From Agrypnia vestita (taxonomy: Eukaryota; Arthropoda; Insecta; Trichoptera; Phryganeidae), in NCBI GenBank assembly GCA_016648135.1, contig JADDOH010023049.1:1-64000 (forward strand): a DNA stretch of 64,000 bases. Direction: 5' to 3'. Under the pieces are notes generated by a model. That model ran no database searches. It worked only from the letters and a program-made list of their open reading frames with translations, and had not been told where the DNA came from. This document shows, piece after piece, positions 56,684 through 64,000 of this stretch. The position numbers and the translations under genes were made by a program. Every line of letters begins with the position of its first letter. Position 1 is the stretch's first letter.

Positions 56684-58345
56684 ATTATTGGTTGTCTCGC
56701 ATTTTCGTTTTTTGAGCTTTCATCATATTAGGGGTTTGCCTTTATATTCTATAATCAATTAAATTTGTAATATATTATAATAAAAAGTGATAAACCTATC
56801 TTGTGATGAAGTGATTAATCTTTTTATTTAATACTTTGAATCTGCAAGTTAGTTAGCAATACGCCTGACAGGCGCAGGTAGAACAATTGTAATTACCACC
56901 CATTTATTTTAATTTTAATATTCTTATTTTAGTTATCACTAACCTTCAATGGGATGTTAAAAGAAAAAAAATTATTGGTTGTCTTGCATTCTCGTTTTCA
57001 TCATATTAGGGATTTTCCTTTATATTTTATAATCAATTAAATTTGTAGTATATTATAATAAAAAGTGATAAACCTATCTTGTGATGAAGTGATTAATCTT
57101 TTTTTTTAATACTTTGAATCTGCAAGTTAGTTAGCAACACGCCTGACAGGCGCAGGTAGAACGATTGTAATTACCACCCATTTATTTTAATTTTGATATT
57201 CTTATTTTAGTTATCACTAACCTTCAATGGGATGTTAAAAGAAAAAAATTATTGGTTGTCTCGCATTCTCGTTTTCATCATATTAGGGATTTTCCTTTAT
57301 ATTTTATAATCAATTAAATTTGTAGTATATTATTATAAAAAGTGATAAACCTATCTTGTGATGAAGTGATTAATCTTTTTTTTTAATACTTTGAATCTGC
57401 AAGTTAGTTAGCAACACGCCTGACAGGCGCAGGTAGAACAATTGTAATTACCACCCATTTATTTTAATTTTAATATTCTTATTTTAGTTATCACTAACCT
57501 TCAATGGGATGTTAAAAGAAAAAAAATTATTGGTTGTCTCGCATTCTCGTTTTCATCATATTAGGGATTTTCCTTTATATTTTATAATCAATTAAATTTG
57601 TAGTATATTATAATAAAAAGTGATAAACCTATCTTGTGATGAAGTGATTAATCTTTTTTTTTAATACTTTGAATCTGCAAGTTAGTTAGCAACACGCCTG
57701 ACAGGCGCAGGTAGAACGATTGTAATTACCACCCATTTATTTTAATTTTGATATTCTTATTTTAGTTATCACTAACCTTCAATGGGATGTTAAAAGAAAA
57801 AAAATTATTGGTTGTCTCGCATTCTCGTTTTCATCATATTAGGGATTTTCCTTTATATTTTATAATCAATTAAATTTGTAGTATATTATTATAAAAAGTG
57901 ATAAACCTATCTTGTGATGAAGTGATTAATCTTTTTTTTTAATACTTTGAATCTGCAAGTTAGTTAGCAACACGCCTGACAGGCGCAGGTAGAACGATTG
58001 TAATTACCACCCATTTATTTTAATTTTGATATTCTTATTTTAGTTATCACTAACCTTCAATGGGATGTTAAAAGAAAAAAATTATTGGTTGTCTCGCATT
58101 CTCGTTTTCATCATATTCGGGGTTTTCCTTTATATTTTATAATCAGTTAAATTTGTAATATATTATAATAAAAAGTGATAAACCTATCTTATGATGAAGT
58201 GATTAATCTTTTTTTTTAAATACTTTAATCTGCAAGTTAGTTAGCAACACGCCTGACAGGCGCAGGTAGAACAATCGTAATTACCACCCATTTATTTTAA
58301 TTTTAGTTATCACTATCCTACAATGGGATGTTAAAAGAAAAAAAA
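56684..58345. repeat. Satellite array, six copies of a unit of about 277 bp
   Basis: Units start ATTATTGGTTGTCT at 56684, 56971, 57248, 57526, 57804 and 58081. Each holds AGTGATAAACCTATCTTGTG and the hairpin CGCCTG-A-CAGGCG. Unit 1 is the most diverged and unit 6 is shortened at its right end. Small variants alternate between copies. Confidence 0.95.
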
Positions 58346-59411
58346 TGAAATCTTTGCAAAAAAACGCATTTGTTATTCAAAAACTCTAAAAGAAAAGGTC
58401 TGAAAATTACTGATTCACCACCAAATTTACTTAGTGTCAGGGTATGAAAATGAAATGAAACTAGAAAGTTTGGAACAATAAATAATACCTATGTATTTGG
58501 TGCAGGGTTCAAAGTGTGGACAAATATCATTCAAGGGCGTCGTGATAATGTGTCGGGAAAGTAATACAAAAATATTTTTCCGCAATTTTTTTTTCACAGA
58601 TCAACGTCTCATTCAGATGGAAATCCATTCTCTATAGAGCCGCGTCAGATACATTTTTGATGAATATTTTTCCGGGCTTAACAATATCAACAGAAGATAG
58701 AAATAATGGCGCCGTGTCAAAAGGATGTGATGATGGATGACTCTTTAAATTGCTAAATAATTAAGCTCATGATAAAGTGATATCAGCAGCAGCCAACCTA
58801 CATTGCATCATAAAAGCATGTATGTGTCAAACAGTATCATAAATCAATCGTGGTTTCTATAACGCCTCCAGTAATATATATATAAAAATAAAAATATATT
58901 TTTATATACAATTAGGTACACAATACTTTACACGTAGACTCTTGCCTAAATTTTGAGTCGAAAATATTTAAGTAACAATGTGCTAATCTCAGTCATGGAA
59001 ATACGCGACATCAAAATTTACAATCTTTATCAAAACAATAATTCTGATCTTGTTGGTTCAGGATATTTTAGTACCTATATGTTTTTATGCCGAAACGCTT
59101 ATAAACACATTTTTTTATTAAATTTATACATATTTTCTATTGTTACAAATCGTGTCAAGCCTTGTACAGCTTGTTGGCATGTTTTTTTCCATAATTACAT
59201 TGCATATTTAGTTATTGGTATAATTTAATTAGGGTAAAATATATATAAAAGAATAATATTATGTGAACTTAACAAAACTTAAAAATAAACTTAGTAATGA
59301 TACTAGGTAACCGATCAAAATAATAATAAAAACATGAACATCAATATGAATCACTGATATCAAGATAAATAAAAAAATCATGGAACAGCTCAAAGTAAAA
59401 ATAAAAAGGCA
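58346..59411. other. Spacer without a recognised gene
   Basis: The frame at 58953-59228 shows no similarity and has AT-driven composition. Confidence 0.4.
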
Positions 59412-60260
59412 TTGAGGGCATCATATGAGGCATGCGATTTGTCTAAATTTCTAGATTTAAGTTATTTAGTAAGAATTTCCTTATTCCCTTCCTCTCCTTG
59501 TAGGTTGGTTGATATTCTTGACGTGCTCTGGTATTTTATTGAAGAGTCATGGTACTGCGTTCTCTGTTGTTCTTGCTCCGTAGAAGTTGTTGATTTTGTT
59601 CACATTTGCCGAGTTCTATGGCTACGATTTATTAGTTCCTTTTCCTCTTCACAATGCTTCATGATTATTTTATAGTGGTTTATTTGTTTGACAGGGAGAA
59701 CTTCGCAGTATTCAAATAGTATATTTTCATTGTTTCTGCTTTGGATTTCTTGGGGTACAATTATATTTAGGAGTCTTTTTAGCTTGTTCAGTATTTTTCC
59801 CATATGCGTTTTGTGAGTTCCTCCCCATGACAATATTCCATATGATAATTATACTTCGCGTATTCAAATAGTATATTTTCATTGTTTCTGCTTTGGACTC
59901 TTATTTCTGGGGGTACAATTATTTTTGAGAGTCTTTTATCCATGTTAAGTATTTTTCCCACATGCGTTTTGTAAGTTCCTCCCCATGACAATATTCCATA
60001 TGGTAATATACTTCGCATATTCAAATAGTATATTTTCATTGTTTCTGCATTGGACTCTTATTTCTTGGGGTACAATTATATTTAGGAGTCTTTTTAGCAT
60101 GTTAAGTATTTTTCCCATATGCGTTTTATGAGTTCCTCTCCAAGACAATATTCCATATGATAATATAGCTTCGGCAAGGATAATGCATGTCATCTTCAGG
60201 AGTTTAAATGGTAATATATATCTCTTCTGTTGGTGTCTCTTCCAGATTAGATCGCGGTGC
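59412..60260 (-). pseudogene. Non-LTR reverse transcriptase C-terminus with an amplified segment
   Basis: On the minus strand the order is AILSYGILSWRGTHKTHMGK, LNMLKRLLNIIVPQEI and NNENILFEY, repeated three times at 152-157 bp spacing (starts near 60020, 59863 and 59711). The normal end then follows in broken frames: YKIIMKHCEEEKELINRSH and LFNKIPEHVKNI. The family has one such segment, so the extra two arose by local duplication. Confidence 0.75.
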
Positions 60261-62011
60261 CACTCCCAAGGTTTTGCTTTAAAACCTATGGTGTAACTTT
60301 TGAAGTAAAATCAAATAAGAATTGTCAAATCTAAAGTAAAATGACATCTTTCGATAATCGTCTTTGAAAAGCTGTAAGTGTAAGGAGTCACAGGGAGAAT
60401 AAGTGTCAAATTGATTTTTTATTAGAAAAATATGCATTTAGATCATTAGAATCAATTAGAATCATTATGTGGATGGTGCTGTATAACTGGTATTGAAATA
60501 TATTTACTCACACTTAACTCAAACTGAATCGATATTGAAAAATGTGAGTACCCACTGTACACTGCAGTGTTACACAAATGAGCCGTCTTTGTGAGTATTC
60601 GTCTCAAGGGCGCTTCATATTAAAAAATATATTAAAAAACAACTGACTAGCAAAAAAACTTATTGACAAGATGACTTGCAAAAAATGGAATTAACGGTTA
60701 AAACTAGCTGAGTTAAAACTAGCTAAAAAAAACTAGATTAAAACTAAAAATAGCTGAGAGTGCCAGGAAGAATAATATATTTTCAAAGAATGCATACTAG
60801 GAGTGGAAAACATTAGGAACTGTTGAAACGGTCGGATTATATGTGATATAGGTTTTCATATGATTGTCTAAAAATAATAGATTTTATTATTTGTTATTTG
60901 ACTTATTATAGTTTTATGAAAGCACTTATTAAAATGGGTCTTTAGTTGTTTTTTAAACTGTGGTGAGATATCCATTTGTTTCAGTTTATAGAGAAGTTGT
61001 TCTAATTTGTCCGATAGTTGGTTGACTTATTATGATAATAAAAATACAACAAAAACCAGTCGAGCCTCCGAAGCAGATCTGTCCACAGCGCTTATTTTAT
61101 GTTTATACAATTTTAGAGAATAACTTTCATAGAAAAGAGACCATTTCTTATTATATATGTTTATTTTATACGTTTTGTTTATATATTATGCGCGAAGCTT
61201 AATATTTGAAAACTTTGTTCAAAGCTTAGAATATTTATAATAAACCAACGCGCCGCACTAACACCATCAAGTGACACTGATACTAAGCAGAGACGTGAGT
61301 GAAAATTATTACGCATGATTAAGTTACTTTGTAAATTAGTGAAGGCTGTTGTTTGTCAAAATTTTAATTCACCTAACTTATAAAATTAAAGTCATTAATT
61401 AAGATTACTTAATGGGGTGAAGACAATTGATGTTAAAGAAAATCTAATGTGATTCTTTTTACAAATCCGAGAAGAACAAATAATACTCTGCTAAAGTTTG
61501 CCAATAGTATAGTTTGGTATTTTTTTTCTATTTTACAGAGCATATACAATTTGAGGAATATTATTACAGAAACCAAAGTTTGAAAAAATAGTCATCAAAT
61601 CTCTTATTGCTTACATTTAGCATAATGGGACAATCCACCGCCAGTAGTCTGTAAATTCTCCAAATATTACAGTGGATAAAAATAGTGCATTGACGTTGGA
61701 CTGTAAATTATATGCATAATGAAGTGTTATAATATATCTCTTATTGGAAAATGTGCAGTAGTTCCAAGTCTCTGAATTTGGAAACTGAAGGCTGATTTTC
61801 TATTATTATTACTATTATTACAAGAAGTTCGTTTGATCTCCTAAGTGTACACAATTATAAATGCCTATTGATATTTAGCATAGTTTACGAAAGATATAAA
61901 AATATGCTAGCTGTGCTTTCAAAGTTAATTTTGTGTTATTGTAAAAGTTAATAAAAGTTTGATTAATAAAATATATCTGCATTTGTATTATTAAATCACG
62001 TACGCAAATAA
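60261..62011. other. AT-rich spacer without a recognised gene
   Basis: Nothing coding is recognised. Confidence 0.45.
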
Positions 62012-62347
62012 ATCTTATTTAAACCTGGTGTTTATAAATTAATTTGTAATGATTGTGATTATTTTTATATAGGAAAAACGTGTAGAAATTTTGAAATTAG
62101 AATTAAAGAACACTTAAGGTGTTTAAATAGTAATAATTATTCTGAATTTTCTAACCATCTTTTGGCTACGGGTCATTCTTTTGATATTAATAAAGGTTTA
62201 CAAATTTTACATACAAATTATACAGAATCACAATTTGATAAATTAGAAAATTTGGAAATAAGAAAGAGTGTAAATAGTAAATTGAATATTATAAATAATC
62301 AGATCCTTTTTGCAAATAGTTATCTTTTAAATTTATTTTCATATTAA
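62012..62347 (+). pseudogene. Penelope-like element, GIY-YIG nuclease end
   Basis: The open frame after the stop at 62009 reads FKPGVYKLICNDCDYFYIGK, then RNFEIRIKEHLRCL and FSNHLLATGHSFDI: the GVY...YIG box, the conserved arginine and the EH pair of the GIY-YIG endonuclease that closes Penelope-like polyproteins. The stop is at 62345-62347. The reverse transcriptase upstream is missing. The nuclease core looks intact but there is no start codon suited to it. Confidence 0.8.
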
Positions 62348-62414
62348 TTAGGTACTTTATATTATTATTTTCCATATATAACTTTTGATCTGTACTTCGA
62401 TTTTTAAATATTAT

Positions 62415-62470
62415 TTTTGTTTTCCTGATGAAGAAGCCATTGGCTTTGAAACATGTTGATTTTTTTCAAT
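62415..62470 (+). ncRNA. Hammerhead-like motif after the Penelope-like nuclease
   Basis: CTGATGA (62425-62431), stem AAGCC-ATT-GGCTT and GAAAC (62448-62452) keep the full core order, 78 bp after the nuclease stop. Penelope-like elements are known to carry hammerheads in their terminal repeats, so the position supports the call. Confidence 0.6.
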
Positions 62471-62869
62471 AAATAAGTGGTTTAAACAAAGTTAATTTAT
62501 ATTAATTAAAATTATGTTACCACAAAATAAATTTGCTACATTTGAAGAAGAAAATCTTATTTAGTTAAAAAAATATTAAAATTAAGCAGTTGACTTTAAG
62601 TAAGTAAAAATTTACTGACAAAATCCGGGTCATTTTGACCCGTTGTCATTGACCGCGTAATTATTTTCAAGTCATTCAATATTTATAATACTTTTTACAA
62701 TATTTAAATATTATTTAAAACACCTGAGAATAAGAAAATTACTCAACGTTGCGTATCACAAAATTTAATTTAGTGTATTAAAGTAAAATACATTTAGTTT
62801 CATTGATAAACATTAAGCAGTGAGAAATATACAAGTTTGACATCTTTCATTATCATCAGCCGTTATCTA
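62471..62869. other. AT-rich spacer
   Basis: No gene is recognised. Confidence 0.45.
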
Positions 62870-63215
62870 ATCCCTGCAGGATGAAGCCTTTTCACGTATC
62901 CCACTATTTCTGTCCATTTTTATTCGCTGCCACGTACTCCCGCAGAATTTGGTGATTTCGTCAGTCCAGCGAGTCTTAGGACGACCCGTAGGTCCTTGAT
63001 TCTCCTATAGCATCGCTCGATGAGTGCATTTGACCAGCGATTATCCGTTCTCCGAGCAATGCCATTTTATTTTCCTGGCGCAATAAATTATATCAACTAC
63101 TCTGTACAGTTCACTTAACCACATTTATTAACCACACTTAACAACACTTATTTTCCCGCATCTTTGTGTGACGCACATCTTTCCATGCCTTTTCGCCTTA
63201 CTCAGGTTCTTTACT
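62870..63215 (-). mobile_element. RTE tail fragment
   Basis: On the minus strand GRPKTRWTDEITKFCGSTW and WQRIKMDRN match the closing RTE motifs (compare RPKRWSDDI at 14.2 kb). Upstream of it KIKWH is a relic of the KWQW box. Confidence 0.7.
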
Positions 63216-63224
63216 GTCTAGGCT

Positions 63225-63227
63225 TCG

Positions 63228-63266
<39 letters not shown>

Positions 63267-63752
63267 AAACACGTGTTTCCCTATCCGCCAAGTTTTCTTC
63301 ACAACCAGATACTACCACCCCCTGGTAGTTATAGTGGTGGATAGCCCTTAGTGTCTCATTTAAAATGTGCGAGTTTGGTGGGGGTGGCTGAGCGTGGGTG
63401 GTAGTGGGTGACGAAAATGTGCATTCTAGCACATTGTTTTGCTATGGGAAGGCCGCAAATGCTTCAGTTTGTTTCAAAATAGGCGCGCTGACTGTGTCGG
63501 TGAATCAAGAAGGTTCCGGAAAAACCTGCTCTAGAAAGTTCTGGAAAGAGAAGGTTTTAGAAAATTCCCGAAAGTTCTGTAAGATTCTAAACTGAGTGGC
63601 GGAATGTGTCGGTGTATCTAGAATGTTCCTGTACATTCGAATTTCTTGAAAGTTCTGGAAGGAGAATGTTCTAGAAGGTTTGCGAAAGTTCTATGATGAT
63701 CCAAACATTGTTTTAAAAATCTGCGCGTGCGAAGCCGCGCGGGCACAGCTAG
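63225..63752 (+). mobile_element. Helitron end with GAA/TTC-type motif array
   Basis: The 3' end is GCGCGTGCGAAGCCGCGCGG, a hairpin, then GCACAG and CTAG before T at 63753. The left limit is uncertain: an AT run (63231-63262) like that of the 50-kb Helitron may mark it. Positions 63505-63700 contain AGAAAATTCCCGAAAGTTCT (63559-63578) and further alternating GAA and TTC blocks, plus GAGTGGCGGAATGTGTCGGT shared in reverse with 50 kb. Confidence 0.7.
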
Positions 63753-64000
63753 TATATTATATTGTATATGTTAATTGATGGGATTAAACAGAGGATTTCA
63801 AAACAGATACGTGTACATAACTTTGCATCATAAATTCATAATATAACTGAAAAGTCATCAAAAAATGTGTGTGAAATATGAATTTTGACTTTCCATTAAA
63901 AATGCTTACGCTGATTGGACACTATGTTCAGCTAAACTCGTTTTCCTGACTACATGTTATCGTAAGCTTTTTTCAAAATTCCTCAACCGAAATATAAACT
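63753..64000. other. Right-edge AT-rich sequence
   Basis: No gene is seen. Confidence 0.5.

Overview
This is AT-rich insect chromatin, most likely from a moth or butterfly. That placement is an inference from the mix of repeats: piggyBac-like, R1-like, RTE-like, Bel/Pao, Penelope-like and Helitron elements, MITEs whose ends contain GTTGCATCAAC, and a C2H2 zinc-finger gene with short degenerate CxxC spacers. No bacterial-style operons, CRISPR arrays or rRNA are visible. Nearly everything recognisable is a mobile element or its remains. The one convincing host-type gene is the zinc-finger gene at 1.55-6.8 kb.

Layout. 0.3-1.5 kb: CpG-rich, inverted-repeat-rich sequence upstream of the gene. 1.55-6.8 kb: the zinc-finger gene, with two copies of the same first coding exon (1554-1710 and 4816-4972) and one terminal exon (5691-6799); a broken non-LTR retrotransposon lies between the duplicated exons, and dead fingers follow the stop. 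7.4-8.6 kb: a hammerhead-like motif, a hairpin and a non-LTR 3' end. 8.8-13.6 kb: a three-level nest, in which a mariner-type transposase is split by a piggyBac-like element that is itself split by a second, internally deleted piggyBac-like element. 14-17.3 kb: an RTE tail, two small transposon-related genes and MITEs. 17.6-22.9 kb (minus strand): a Bel/Pao gag-protease-pol fragment interrupted by a 5'-truncated R1-like LINE with an 18-bp target duplication. 22.9-26.4 kb: tandem-repeat-rich DNA.

28-64 kb has no convincing host gene. It holds RTE-like tails, a probable solo LTR with a clear arthropod core promoter and a heat-shock-element trimer (29.2-29.7 kb), a tRNA-like palindromic repeat family (30.5, 37.0, 37.4, 42.7 and 43.0 kb), MITEs, three Helitron-type elements (44.5, 50.0 and 63.2 kb; two filled with GAA/TTC heat-shock-type motifs), a 277-bp satellite (56.7-58.3 kb), a LINE coding segment amplified three times (59.7-60.2 kb), and a Penelope-like GIY-YIG nuclease end followed by a hammerhead-like motif (62.0-62.5 kb).

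Most coding pieces are disabled by stops, frameshifts or truncation. Intact reading frames are the zinc-finger exons, the R1-like reverse transcriptase (18759-20723) and the Bel/Pao gag-protease frame up to the LINE insertion. The least ordinary signals are the exactly restorable insertion joints, the duplicated phase-matched first exon, the tRNA-like foldback cassette found in opposite orientations in two copies of one composite repeat, and the heat-shock-type motif arrays inside Helitrons.
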